From Rhizobium etli 8C-3 (lineage in GTDB: Bacteria; Pseudomonadota; Alphaproteobacteria; Rhizobiales; Rhizobiaceae), in assembly GCF_001908375.1 (NCBI RefSeq), contig NZ_CP017242.1, positions 1 through 64,000 of the forward strand: a DNA stretch of 64,000 nucleotides, in the 5' to 3' direction. Shown here piece by piece: positions 37,011 through 46,783 of the stretch (its first letter is position 1; every line of letters starts with the position of its first letter). The notes under the pieces are model-generated. The model saw only the letters and a program-made list of their open reading frames with translations. It was not told the origin of the DNA and ran no database searches. The translations under genes and the position numbers were made by a program.

Positions 37011-40000
37011 CAGTCGGATCCCGACGGGAGACCGCGGCCATCCACGCGTCCAGCAGTTCCCGCGCCACATCCGCTTCGCAGGCGGCGACCTCCAGTTCGG
37101 TTCGGTCCTCGAATTTCTGCCAGGAGGCGACAATTCGGTACAGGCGATCCGCACCCCGCACCAGCCCGCCGTCCGCCCAATGCCGCGGCGTGACGGTCCG
37201 CCGGACGAGAAGGCCCGGGCCCCCGGCTGTCGGACGGCGGAGATGGAGATAAGCAATATAGGACGCCGCATCGCCGATCGCGGCCTGCCCGCCGACTTGC
37301 GTAGAGACGGGCACAGCAAGAAGCGGACCGATCTCGGCGGGCTCGACTTCGACGTCCGCAACGACAAAGTCGCATTTGGAGACGGCGCGGGCGGCAGACA
37401 GCAGCGCCCTTGTGACGATCGCCTCGTCGGCGCCTGGTATGGCGGCTCTTACCCTGATATCCGGGCCTTTCGACAAGGTTTCCTCAGGTCCGATCCACCA
37501 TGGGGTTTTCGGTGCTGCGTCGAAAATCGACTGCCAATCGAACGGATCGGGCATCGAAGCTGCCGTCAAAGGATGGACCTTTGCCTGGTCGCGCCCTGCG
37601 AAGGCATCGACGCGCGGCGTCGGGACATCTCCCCTCGACAGAACCCTGTCGACGTCTTCGGCAATTTTCTCCAAAGACACGCCATCAATTACGGCGGCAT
37701 GCGCGACGAGCAGAGATGCATCCGGCGTGACGATGCCGGCGATCACATCGCCGAGAGCGATATCGATCGCCGATCGCGCAGTGCCCATGATCTCGGCCGC
37801 GTCTGAACTCGCTACCTCGATCACCTTGGCTTGACGCGCAGGCCCGGGCAGCTGCGCGGCGCGCCATAGCCGCCCTCTGACAGCAATCGTCTGCCTCAGC
37901 CCCGGATGCGTCGATATGGCTTCGGTGAGCGCTTCGCGCAACCACTCGGGTTTCGGGAGGCTCCGAAGCGCCTCACAGGCTATGAGTTCCTGTATCGGGA
38001 GACCCGAAAGACGGAGCCGATGAATCTGCACCGGGAGGGAGAGGGGCTTAGCCTGTTCCTCGGCCGGCGGCGGCAGCTGCTCGACCAGCTGTGCGACGGT
38101 CGGATACTGGAAGACCGCGGCGGCGGGAAAATCAAATCCTGCCGCATTGGCGCGTGCCGCGAAGGAAACCGCCGTCAGCGAATCTCCGCCGAGCGCAAAG
38201 AAATTATCGTCGATGCCGATGGGTTTGCCGCCAAGAAGATCCTGCAGCAGGCGGGTCAGGCGTTCTTCGCGGTCGTTGCGCGGCGATCTGGACGGCACGG
38301 CCGGCGCGGCCGCGCCTTGCGGTAGCGCCTGCCGATCGATTTTGCCCCCGCCGAGCCGCGGCAAAGATGGCAGCACGATCACCTCTGCCGGGACAAGCGG
38401 CCCCGGCAAACGATCCGCCAGCCGCGCGCGCAGGCGTGGCCCGTCCTCCGGCCGCAGGCCATCGCCGGAGACGTAAGCGACGAGTTCCATGGTGGATCCG
38501 ATGCGCCGCGGAAGCACGGCCGCCTCCTTGACGTCGGGAGCGGCGTACAGTTCTGCGACGGTTTCGTCCGGCTCCACCCTATGGCCGCGTATGTTCACCT
38601 GATCGTCGGCGCGTCCGGCAAGCTCAAGCCGCTCGTCTTCGCGCCAGCGGGCAAGATCTCCGGTGCGGTACAGCCGGCCGTTCTTGCGGAAGGGATTGGC
38701 GACGAACCGCGCCGCCGTCAATCCAGGCTGCGCAAGATAGCCGCGTGCGAGCTGCGCTCCCTCAACATAGAGTTCGCCGAGCGCGCCTGGGGGTGAAAGC
38801 GTGAGATCGGGGGCGAGCACATAGCAGCGAGATCCGGGGAGCGGCCGGCCAATCGGCATGCCCCCGCTTTCGGCATCCGCCATGCTCACTTTTCCGGCGG
38901 TAACATCTCCTGTTGTCTCGGTGCATCCATAGGAATTGTACAGCGGAACGCTTTTGGCCGTTCGATAAATCGATGCCGCGACGCCGGGAAGCAGAGGTTC
39001 GCCGGTGGAAAGAACACGGTCCCTGCCGGACAGAACGGCGGGTGCCGCGATCGTAACGGCCTCGATCACGCCAGGCACAGCCATGAAATGACCGATGCCG
39101 TGTGTCTGCAGAAGGCGGGCGAGCGCTGCCGCGTCCCTCGCTTCGCTATCCGTCGCCAGCACGAGATGTTCGCCGGTAACGAAGGCTTCGCAGATCTCGG
39201 CCGTTGCGTCGATCGCGGTGGGCGCACTCTTGGCAAGACGGGCGCCGCCGGAGCCTCCGGGCCAATGGTCCGAAACCCAGACCGTGCGGGCCGCCAGCGA
39301 GCCGTGCGTGGTGACGACGCCTTTCGGCTGGCCGGTCGATCCTGATGTGAAGCCGATATGGGCCGCTTCCAGAGGATGGGGACGATAGCCGGGGTCGACG
39401 GCATGACCGCGCCCTGTTTCCAAGAATTCTTGGACGGCGACAACGGGAACGTCGTCCGCGGCAAGGTCGAAATCGCAAATCACGAGCTTTGCATTTGCTG
39501 CCCGAACGAGCTTCTTCAGGCGCGCCTCGGGGTGGCGAGGATCGAGCGGAAGGTAAATCGCTCCGCATTTCCAGATCGCCAGGGGGGCGACAATGGTGAT
39601 CAACCCGCGGCTTGCGGCCACCGCAACGACCTTCTGCGCCTCGATGCCGCGCTCGATGAGATGCGCGGCCAGCCGATTGGCCTGTTCGTCTATCTCGATG
39701 ACGCTGAACCGATCCGGGCCATGGACGAGTGCAGTGCGCGACGGCCCGCTCTTCACCTGCCGGCGCCAATGATCGAGAACGGAACTCGTGCCTTGATCGA
39801 CCTCGGCCCCACGAGAAAGCTCGACAAGACGGTCATGCTGCCGCGCCGGCAAGCGGCTGACGGCCGAGCATGGCTTTTCCGGACTGGCGGTCGCGGCAAG
39901 CAATATCGTTTCGAGATGTTCGAGCATGTCGAGCACGGTGGCCGCCGCGAAAAGCTCGTTGCGGAATGTCGCTTCCACCTCCAGAACGTCGCCGGTGAGG

Positions 40001-41211
40001 AAGCCCTGGAAGGTCAATGCAAACGGCGACGAGCCGTTGAAAATATTGGTCCAGCGAACGTCGACATCAGGCAGGTCCGGTCCGCCGATATCGCGATCGA
40101 GAAATAGCCCGAGCGTGTCGGTAAAGAAGCCATGACCCGCTTCGCGCGGGGGAGCAAGGTCCGCCACCACGCGTTCGAAGGAGACATCGCCATTGCTGAC
40201 GGCCTCGGTAACGACCTGAGCCGTCTGCGCCACGAGCTCACGGAATGTCGAACCCTCGGACACGTTGAGGCGCAGCAATATCGTGTTTCCGAAATTGCCG
40301 ATGAGCTCGCGGCTTCCCGGCAGGTGCCGATTGGCAACCATGGTGCCGATCGCGATGTCAGATGCACCGGTCCAGCGATTCAGCAGCAGCGCGTATGCGG
40401 CGATGAACACTGCAAAAGGCGTTGTTCGCAAGGCGGCGGCGGTGGTTCGCAGGCCCGTGGCGCAGTCCGCCGGCATGATCCGATCCAGGCGCGTTGCCCG
40501 TTCGCTCATGCGGGGGCCTGGCGAACGCGTGGTCGGCAGCGGGATGGCCGGCGGCAACGGGGTGAGCGTCCGACGCCAATAATCCAGCTGCGCCTCGAGA
40601 TTTGCCGCGGACCTGGCGTCGGGCGGATTCTGGTGCGCCGCTATGTCGGCATATTGAAGCGACAGCGGCTCTGCGGCGCCGCCGCGATAGGCAACGCTGA
40701 GATCTCGGCTGAATACACCGAAGCATCCACCGTCCCATACGATATGATGAACGGTCAACACCAAGGACCATTGCGTCGCATTGACCTTGACCAGATGCGC
40801 GCGCAGCGGCCCCGAGGATGCAAGATCGAACGGCTCGCAAGCTGCCGCCTGCGCAACCTGCTCGGGATCGCGATCTTCGACGATCTGCACGAGAGGCTGC
40901 AACTGCGGGTGAATGTGCTGATATGGTTGGCCGTCTGCGCCGGTCGGATAGGTCGTGCGAAGGATCTCATGTCGATCCACGACCGCGGCCAGCGCTCCCA
41001 GCAGCCGCGACTCATCGAGGTCGCCTGCGAAATCGATGCGAATGCAGACATTGTAGGCGCCGCTGCCGGGATGCAGTTTCTGGTGCAGCCACATCCTGTT
41101 CTGCGCGTCCGACAGGGGCGCAGCCTCGATATTCGGACGCCTTTGAACGGCTGCTCGCGCCACACCGTTCTCACCAAGCCGTCGCCGCAAAAGTTCAACT
41201 CGCGAATTCAT
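37003..41211 (-). CDS. NRPS: C, A, PCP, truncated dead E
   Basis: A 1402-residue protein. C domain (about 32-450; HHIVWDG 155-161), A domain (about 475-960; FTSGSTGQPKG, Lys957), PCP (about 980-1045; LGGDSL, Ser1011), then about 340 residues of epimerisation-like sequence in which the catalytic second His of HHxxxDG is Ala (HAAVIDG 1171-1177) and later E motifs are missing. The A-domain code reads DAEMLTSGDK, which I cannot match to a known substrate. It starts 5 bp after the free C-domain gene and overlaps the decarboxylase gene by 8 bp. Confidence 0.87.
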   Translation of the reverse strand: MNSRVELLRRRLGENGVARAAVQRRPNIEAAPLSDAQNRMWLHQKLHPGSGAYNVCIRIDFAGDLDESRLLGALAAVVDRHEILRTTYPTGADGQPYQHIHPQLQPLVQIVEDRDPEQVAQAAACEPFDLASSGPLRAHLVKVNATQWSLVLTVHHIVWDGGCFGVFSRDLSVAYRGGAAEPLSLQYADIAAHQNPPDARSAANLEAQLDYWRRTLTPLPPAIPLPTTRSPGPRMSERATRLDRIMPADCATGLRTTAAALRTTPFAVFIAAYALLLNRWTGASDIAIGTMVANRHLPGSRELIGNFGNTILLRLNVSEGSTFRELVAQTAQVVTEAVSNGDVSFERVVADLAPPREAGHGFFTDTLGLFLDRDIGGPDLPDVDVRWTNIFNGSSPFALTFQGFLTGDVLEVEATFRNELFAAATVLDMLEHLETILLAATASPEKPCSAVSRLPARQHDRLVELSRGAEVDQGTSSVLDHWRRQVKSGPSRTALVHGPDRFSVIEIDEQANRLAAHLIERGIEAQKVVAVAASRGLITIVAPLAIWKCGAIYLPLDPRHPEARLKKLVRAANAKLVICDFDLAADDVPVVAVQEFLETGRGHAVDPGYRPHPLEAAHIGFTSGSTGQPKGVVTTHGSLAARTVWVSDHWPGGSGGARLAKSAPTAIDATAEICEAFVTGEHLVLATDSEARDAAALARLLQTHGIGHFMAVPGVIEAVTIAAPAVLSGRDRVLSTGEPLLPGVAASIYRTAKSVPLYNSYGCTETTGDVTAGKVSMADAESGGMPIGRPLPGSRCYVLAPDLTLSPPGALGELYVEGAQLARGYLAQPGLTAARFVANPFRKNGRLYRTGDLARWREDERLELAGRADDQVNIRGHRVEPDETVAELYAAPDVKEAAVLPRRIGSTMELVAYVSGDGLRPEDGPRLRARLADRLPGPLVPAEVIVLPSLPRLGGGKIDRQALPQGAAAPAVPSRSPRNDREERLTRLLQDLLGGKPIGIDDNFFALGGDSLTAVSFAARANAAGFDFPAAAVFQYPTVAQLVEQLPPPAEEQAKPLSLPVQIHRLRLSGLPIQELIACEALRSLPKPEWLREALTEAISTHPGLRQTIAVRGRLWRAAQLPGPARQAKVIEVASSDAAEIMGTARSAIDIALGDVIAGIVTPDASLLVAHAAVIDGVSLEKIAEDVDRVLSRGDVPTPRVDAFAGRDQAKVHPLTAASMPDPFDWQSIFDAAPKTPWWIGPEETLSKGPDIRVRAAIPGADEAIVTRALLSAARAVSKCDFVVADVEVEPAEIGPLLAVPVSTQVGGQAAIGDAASYIAYLHLRRPTAGGPGLLVRRTVTPRHWADGGLVRGADRLYRIVASWQKFEDRTELEVAACEADVARELLDAWMAAVSRRDPTDA

Positions 41212-41216
41212 GGATT

Positions 41217-42578
41217 TTACCAGACCTCGTGGACAGCATCGTGGATGGTATTGTCTAGACGCGAAAGCAGTTCGCTGATCGTTCCGCCGTCAAATGCGTT
41301 TCCGGCGTAGGTGGCTTCGATGTCGATCGTGGTTTCCGCGCCGCGGCCGCGTACGAATATTTCCAGTCCGAGGGGGACGAGGGGAAATTGTGTCGCCTCG
41401 TTGTGAAGGCGCTGCCATTTTGTCGTGGCGCCGGGGAGGCGAGGACCTTCCGTTCCGCTGGGAATGAAGACGACGAGCGAATCGAATAGTTCCGGCGGCG
41501 CCTTGATCTCGTGCCCGCCAAGCGCCTCGGCGAGGCTTTCGTAAGGCAGGTTTCGATGGGCGAAGCCTGCATCGAATTCTTCGGCGGCGACCGCGATCAG
41601 CGCTGCGGATGCGGGTGCTGCGCCGACGGGCAGGCGAAGCACGATGTGGTTGGCGAAATTGCCGATGAGGTTTTCCGTCTCGGGATGGTCTCGCGTCAAG
41701 ACCGTCGTCCCGATCGTCACCTCCTTAGCGCCGTTCTGCCCGAGCACCGCGGCCCAGCAGGCCAGGAAAGCCACGAACGGCGTCACCTTGTGCCTGGAGG
41801 CCAGCCGCGTCAGTTCAAGCGATGAGGTGAGCCGATAGTCCACGCGGCCAGCCGATTCCAGATCGACCGCAGCGAGCCCGGGATCAACCGCCAGCGTTTT
41901 CGCCGGGCGGGGAGCGGCCAGACGCCGCGTCCAGTATTCCATATCCTCGGCAAGGCTCTGCGTTTGCCGGTCCCGTTGCCATTCGGCGATGTCCGCATAC
42001 TGGACGCCGAGGTCCGGAAGGGCCGAGGCCTCGTAAGCTCTTTCCAGCTCTTTCGAGAGCACACCGAAGGTGGCCCCGTCCCAGATGATGTGATGCACGA
42101 TGAGCGCGCACATCACCTCATCTGCGCCGGTGCGAAAAAGCAGCAGCCTCAGCGGCGCCTCCGTTTCGAGATCGAACGGAATCCGCAACGAGGCCTTCGC
42201 CAGCTCGCTGGCCTCCCGGCTGGAAATGCTGGCAAGGGACTTCGGCACCGTCATGGATTGTCTTATGCGCTGAAAACCAGTGCCCTCCGGCCCTCGGTGA
42301 TAGGTGGTCCGAAGAATTTCGTGCCGTTCCACGATGCGGTCGACGGCCGAGGCTATCGCGTTCTCGTCCACCGTTCCGGTGAACGTTATGACGAGGCCGA
42401 GATTGTTGCTGACACTCTTGGGAAAAGCTTGCTGGTATAGCCAGCTATGCTGCTGGGCGAAGGAGAGGCGCGCCTTTTGAGCATCGGCACGGCTGGGAAT
42501 ACCTCCGGCTTTCGCCGCTCCTGCCAGCCCCGCCGATGCGAGCCGCTGCCGAAGCAGCGTTTGACGGTCTGCGATCAT
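41217..42578 (-). CDS. Stand-alone NRPS condensation domain
   Basis: A 453-residue protein that is a single C domain with intact HHIIWDG and the closing motifs (GTTVLTRDHPETENLIGNFAN in part, ENLIGNF). It begins with a short helix RQTLLRQRLASAGL like those opening the two other C-first proteins of the cluster, perhaps a docking segment. Its start overlaps the cyclisation-protein stop by 4 bp. It may join the oxazoline unit to the next residue in trans, or form an ester or amide with an amine. Free C domains are uncommon. Confidence 0.85.
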   Translation of the reverse strand: MIADRQTLLRQRLASAGLAGAAKAGGIPSRADAQKARLSFAQQHSWLYQQAFPKSVSNNLGLVITFTGTVDENAIASAVDRIVERHEILRTTYHRGPEGTGFQRIRQSMTVPKSLASISSREASELAKASLRIPFDLETEAPLRLLLFRTGADEVMCALIVHHIIWDGATFGVLSKELERAYEASALPDLGVQYADIAEWQRDRQTQSLAEDMEYWTRRLAAPRPAKTLAVDPGLAAVDLESAGRVDYRLTSSLELTRLASRHKVTPFVAFLACWAAVLGQNGAKEVTIGTTVLTRDHPETENLIGNFANHIVLRLPVGAAPASAALIAVAAEEFDAGFAHRNLPYESLAEALGGHEIKAPPELFDSLVVFIPSGTEGPRLPGATTKWQRLHNEATQFPLVPLGLEIFVRGRGAETTIDIEATYAGNAFDGGTISELLSRLDNTIHDAVHEVW

Positions 42579-45058
42579 GCCGCCGTTCCCGCCTGCGTCG
42601 AGGAAGCGACGGGCGGCGCCTCGCCGAGATAGGTTGCCACTTCCTCATCGGACATGGCGCGGATTTCAAGGACGATGGCCGCAACTTCGTTCAATCTGGC
42701 AGGGTCGTCATCTTTGCGGAGTTGTTCGGCAAGTTCGGCGATGGTGGGCGAGCGAAACAGCGCGCGCAGCGTGACTGCGTTCGTGTCGAGCTCTTCCTGC
42801 AATCTTGAGACCACCCTTGCCGCCAGCAGCGAGTCCCCGCCGAGCGCGATGAACTCCTCGTTCACGCCGACATCCTCAAGGCCGAGAATTTCCTCCCAGA
42901 CGCCTGCGATGACACGCTCGAGATCGGTGCGGGGGGCAACATAATCGGATCGCCCGGCATGGGCCGAGATCAGTTGGCTTATGGCGTCCGATTTCACTTT
43001 TCCGTCGGCATCCCGCGGCAGGTCGTCGAGAACGATGATCTGGCTCGGCAGCAGATGAGACGGTATTTGCCTGGCAAGCTGGGCACGGAATACCTTGCCG
43101 GTCGGCGCCCCGTCTGCTTCCCCAGATCGTTCGAATGCGACCGCTGCAACAAGGCTTTCGCCATGCCGCAGCACGACGACATCACGTATGCGCCGATCGG
43201 ACCGCACCGCTTCTTCTACCTCGACGGGCCATACAGGGACGCCATGGACATTTACGCGCTCGCTATCGTCGCCGAGCAGCTTGACTTGCCCATCTGCGTC
43301 GGCGCGACCCCATCGCCGGAGGTCTTGCGACTCTTCGTCAGCAAACAGCAATTGACCCGCAACGTGATCGGGGCGGTCCCTTCCGAGGTGATCGACAACG
43401 CGTACATCGCGATCGCCGAACCGGCGGCGGGGATGATTTGCACTTGCAACCTGCAACGGTCGATCCCAGGCTCCCGACTCGTCGATGACTTGGCGCAAGG
43501 CCCGTTCGAACAGCTTGAACATTTCGTCGACGACGCCGGGCGTCAGGGCTTCTTCACGGGTATCCCAGTTGACCAGAAGTCCGCCTTCGAACTCGGTAAC
43601 CTGTGCATCGAGAAGCACCTGAGGTCCTTGCGAAATGACCCATACCGGCCGGCCAACGACGGCAGTCACCGCCGGCGCGAAAAGCTCTCCAAGCCCCAAT
43701 GCGCTTGTGAACACGACGGGCGCCAGGACCGTCTCGCCGCGTTGCCGGGTGAGATCGCGCAGCACATCGAGGCCGGTGTAGGATGCATGGGCGGCATCGC
43801 TATGCATTCGGTTCTGCAGCGCCCGGACCCTGTCGATGAATGCAAGCGGCTTGCGCAAGTCGATCTCGAGCATCACCGAGCTCGAGAAATCGCCGACGAT
43901 GCGATCGAAGTCGGGATGATCGCCCGCGCGATTGAACATCGGGACGTTGAGCAGGAAATGATCGGTCGCGCTCCAGTGCCCGACGACTTCCGAAAGCACC
44001 GTCGCCACCGTCATGGCCACGGTCACGCCGTTCTGGCGGGCAATGTCGGTGAGCCGCTGCTTTTGCTCGGGAGGCAACCAGAGATGCCGGCGCGCGACTT
44101 TCGGGGTTGGATTGTCACGCAGCGCTTCGATCACTTCCGGCAGGGCCGGCGCGCCCGGCAATGCGTGTAGTCTCTGCTGCCAGGCTTGCGAGGCCAGGCG
44201 CGCGCTCTGCTGTCCGCCGGCTTTGGTCCCGGCAAGATAATCGCGATAATTCAGTCCGAGCGTCGGAAGGCTTTCCGACGGCGAGGCGTAGACCGTTGCG
44301 AAGTCCGCAAGCAAAATGCGATAGCTGACGGCGTCGGCGGCGATCATGTCGACATCGATATGCAGGCGCGTCGCGCCATCCGGCAGAAGCGTGAGCGCAA
44401 CCGACATCATTTCGCCATTGTCGATATCGAGAGCCTGATGCGAAAAGACCTCGCGTATGGTGGACAGGTGATCCTGCACGGCGGCGGCGGAATGCCCGCG
44501 CATGTCGTGCACGGTGAGCGGCGCGGAAACGGCCGGCAACACCTCCTGCTTGCCGTCGGAGGTGATGCGCGTCCGCAGCGTTTCATGACGCTCAATCAGC
44601 CGCTCGAGTGCAAACCTGAGCTTATCGGGATCGATCGCCGGATCCGCGCCGGTCGGCGCATGGTCGAACTCCGCATAGAGATGGGCCGCAACGCCGCCAA
44701 GCCTCTGGCCCGCACTTCGCCCGACCCAATAAGCGTGCTGCATCACGCCGAGCTGGGTCTGTTCGCTATCGGCTTGCCTTGCATCCCCCGCGTCCGCCGC
44801 TTGGGTTGCCTCGGGCTCGGCGTCGGCGGTTTTTCCCCCGCCGACCAATCTATCCCATGCCGCCAGCGTCGGTTCGCGCGCCAGATCCGCGAAGCTGACT
44901 TGCAGCCCGCCCCTTCGCAGGCGGTTGACGAGACGCAGCAGCCCTACGGAATCCAGCCCCGCTTCAAACAGGTTTTCCCGGTCGGAAATCGTTGCGGGTT
45001 CCTCGCCGAGAATTTCGACAACGGCATCACGTATCCACCGCTCGTTGCTAATGTTCAT
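42575..45058 (-). CDS. Aryl-carrier, cyclisation, A-domain remnant, PCP
   Basis: An 827-residue protein. Aryl carrier domain (about 5-75, GLDSVGL, Ser37); cyclisation domain (about 100-525) with DMIAADAVS (Asp237, Asp242, Ser245), the DxxxxDxxS that replaces HHxxxDG in oxazoline- and thiazoline-forming domains; a remnant adenylation C-terminal subdomain (about 545-695, ending at Lys687), without the large N-terminal subdomain (no TSGSTG, no pocket); and PCP (GGDSLL, Ser743). Mycobactin and vibriobactin proteins of this type carry a full A domain. The free Thr-specific A protein encoded just upstream probably loads this PCP. Confidence 0.87.
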   Translation of the reverse strand: MNISNERWIRDAVVEILGEEPATISDRENLFEAGLDSVGLLRLVNRLRRGGLQVSFADLAREPTLAAWDRLVGGGKTADAEPEATQAADAGDARQADSEQTQLGVMQHAYWVGRSAGQRLGGVAAHLYAEFDHAPTGADPAIDPDKLRFALERLIERHETLRTRITSDGKQEVLPAVSAPLTVHDMRGHSAAAVQDHLSTIREVFSHQALDIDNGEMMSVALTLLPDGATRLHIDVDMIAADAVSYRILLADFATVYASPSESLPTLGLNYRDYLAGTKAGGQQSARLASQAWQQRLHALPGAPALPEVIEALRDNPTPKVARRHLWLPPEQKQRLTDIARQNGVTVAMTVATVLSEVVGHWSATDHFLLNVPMFNRAGDHPDFDRIVGDFSSSVMLEIDLRKPLAFIDRVRALQNRMHSDAAHASYTGLDVLRDLTRQRGETVLAPVVFTSALGLGELFAPAVTAVVGRPVWVISQGPQVLLDAQVTEFEGGLLVNWDTREEALTPGVVDEMFKLFERALRQVIDESGAWDRPLQVASANHPRRRFGDRDVRVVDHLGRDRPDHVAGQLLFADEESQDLRRWGRADADGQVKLLGDDSERVNVHGVPVWPVEVEEAVRSDRRIRDVVVLRHGESLVAAVAFERSGEADGAPTGKVFRAQLARQIPSHLLPSQIIVLDDLPRDADGKVKSDAISQLISAHAGRSDYVAPRTDLERVIAGVWEEILGLEDVGVNEEFIALGGDSLLAARVVSRLQEELDTNAVTLRALFRSPTIAELAEQLRKDDDPARLNEVAAIVLEIRAMSDEEVATYLGEAPPVASSTQAGTAA

Positions 45059-45077
45059 CTGTCGTTTCCTCTGGTGT

Positions 45078-46670
45078 TCATTGGGGGCGATTGACGAGAC
45101 GCCGCCGTAGCAGCTCCTCGCGAAGGTTCGCTTTGGCAGTCTTTCGAGGGGAGGGCGGCGTCAGCGCCGCTCGGTCGAGCTTCCGATTGGGGGTCAGAGG
45201 AAGCGCTGACAGCAGCATGATGTGGCTGGGGACCAGATGCGCCGGCAGGAGGCGCGTCAAATGGGCGCGCAGGCCTCGCTCATCAAGCCTTCCGTCCGCA
45301 GCGACGACATAGGCAACCAGGCAATCGTCGCCATCGTTTCCATCCGGGTCAGGCTTGACGGCGACGGCGCTTGCCGTGATGCCCTGATATGCATCCAACG
45401 CCGCCTCGACCTCGTTGGGCTCGATGCGGAAACCCCTCAGGGAAAGCTGGGTATCGGCTCGGCCGATGAAGTTGAGATTGTCGCCGAGACGCCGCACGAG
45501 GTCTCCGGTCCGATAGAGCCGGCCGTCATGGCCATTCGGATCGGCCACAAACCGCGTGGCGGTCAGCCCGGGACGACCGAGATAGCCGCGAGAGACCTGT
45601 GCGCCGCCCAGATAGAGTTCTCCGACCTGGCCGTCGGCAACAGGCTGCAAGGCATCGTCGAAGACATAACTGCGGAACCCGGGCAGGGGCTGGCCGATCG
45701 GGCTTTCGCTGGAGGCCAAGCTCATTTCCGGCAAGATATCGATCGCCGTCACGTGCACGGTCGTCTCGGTGATCCCATACATGTTCACCATGCGCGGACG
45801 AGCCGGACGGCGAGCAAACCAGGCGGACAGCCGCGCCGGATCCAATGCCTCGCCGCCGAATATCACAAGCCTGAGATCGCTCAGCGCCTTCGCGCCGTTG
45901 GCGTCGGCACGCTCAAGCGATGCGAATGAGGAAGGAGTCTGGTTGAGAACCGTGACGCGCTCGGCTTCCAGAAGATGCAAAAGTTCCTCGCTCGACCATG
46001 TGGCCTCCGGAGGAACGACGACCGTTCTCCCGCCGGTCAGCAGCGGCGCCCAGATCTCCCATACCGAGAAGTCGAATGCATAGGAATGAAACGCGGTCCA
46101 TACGTCGCCGGCATCCAGATGGAAGATCGGTATCGTGGCATCGAGAAGGGTAAGGACGCATCGATGCGAAACGACGACTCCCTTCGGGCGTCCCGTGGAG
46201 CCGGAAGTGTAGATGACATAAGCCGGCTGATCGGGATGCAGGCTGGAGAGACGGTCGGTATCGTCAACCGCAGAAGCATCCCACGTCTCACCGCTTTCCT
46301 CGTCTGTCAGCTCGATGCGGGGCAGGCCGCAGTCGGGAATCTTTACGCCGGGGGCGCTGACGATCGTCACGGGCTTTGCGTCCGACAAAAGATATTCCAG
46401 ACGCGCGGCGGGGTATGTGGGATCGATGGGCAGATAGGCTGCGCCGGACTTCAGCACTGCCAGAAGCGCCACGATCAGATCGGCCGAACGCGGCAGGGAA
46501 ACGCCGACGATGCGATCCGGGCCGGCGCCGGCTGCGATGAGCCTTCGCGCCAACCGGTTCGCTCTTGCTTCGAGCTCGGAATAACTCAGGGATTGTTCGG
46601 CGGCCGTGACGGCAATTACTTCTGGCGAGAGGGCGGCGCAATGAGCGAAACGATCTGGAAGAGTGTTCAC
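45078..46670 (-). CDS. Stand-alone threonine adenylation domain
   Basis: A 530-residue protein from GTG 46670, which has GGGAGG 5 bp upstream (the TTG at 46685 has none). Full A domain: YTSGSTGRPKG, the YGITETT core, YRTGDL and LPLTPNRKLDR with the A10 Lys. The pocket residues read DFWNIGMVHK, the exact published code for L-threonine. It ends in LLRRRL, like the opening helices of the C-first proteins. It would activate Thr for the cyclisation protein, whose own A domain is broken; the next gene follows after 19 bp. Confidence 0.9.
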   Translation of the reverse strand: MNTLPDRFAHCAALSPEVIAVTAAEQSLSYSELEARANRLARRLIAAGAGPDRIVGVSLPRSADLIVALLAVLKSGAAYLPIDPTYPAARLEYLLSDAKPVTIVSAPGVKIPDCGLPRIELTDEESGETWDASAVDDTDRLSSLHPDQPAYVIYTSGSTGRPKGVVVSHRCVLTLLDATIPIFHLDAGDVWTAFHSYAFDFSVWEIWAPLLTGGRTVVVPPEATWSSEELLHLLEAERVTVLNQTPSSFASLERADANGAKALSDLRLVIFGGEALDPARLSAWFARRPARPRMVNMYGITETTVHVTAIDILPEMSLASSESPIGQPLPGFRSYVFDDALQPVADGQVGELYLGGAQVSRGYLGRPGLTATRFVADPNGHDGRLYRTGDLVRRLGDNLNFIGRADTQLSLRGFRIEPNEVEAALDAYQGITASAVAVKPDPDGNDGDDCLVAYVVAADGRLDERGLRAHLTRLLPAHLVPSHIMLLSALPLTPNRKLDRAALTPPSPRKTAKANLREELLRRRLVNRPQ

Positions 46671-46783
46671 ATCGACCTCCCGCAAACCTGATTGCGGCGT
46701 GACCTGGCATATTGGGCCTGCCTGCCGTGGCCGTTCGACCTCTGGAATTCTGCGAATGCAACGCGCTGCTGTATCGTCGGCAT
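46667..46783 (-). CDS. Leader peptide, 38 residues, coupled to the A-domain gene
   Basis: A short frame (MPTIQQRVAF...) with AGAGAGG upstream. Its TGA overlaps the GTG of the threonine A-domain gene. The first residues and the RBS match the start of the monooxygenase gene (MPTTQKRVE), so it looks like the 5-prime end of that gene copied together with its promoter and leader. It is too short for the usual cut-off. Translation could keep the A-domain start open. Coding status is inferred from RBS and overlap only. Confidence 0.45.
   Translation of the reverse strand: MPTIQQRVAFAEFQRSNGHGRQAQYARSRRNQVCGRSM

Noticed and set aside
35529-37367. Long form (612 residues) of the PLP enzyme
   Set aside because: The first 119 codons overlie the NRPS 3-prime end and read as noise; the ATG overlapping the NRPS stop gives the expected family N-terminus.
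42959-44170. 403-codon plus-strand open frame inside the cyclisation protein gene
   Set aside because: Antisense shadow without domains.
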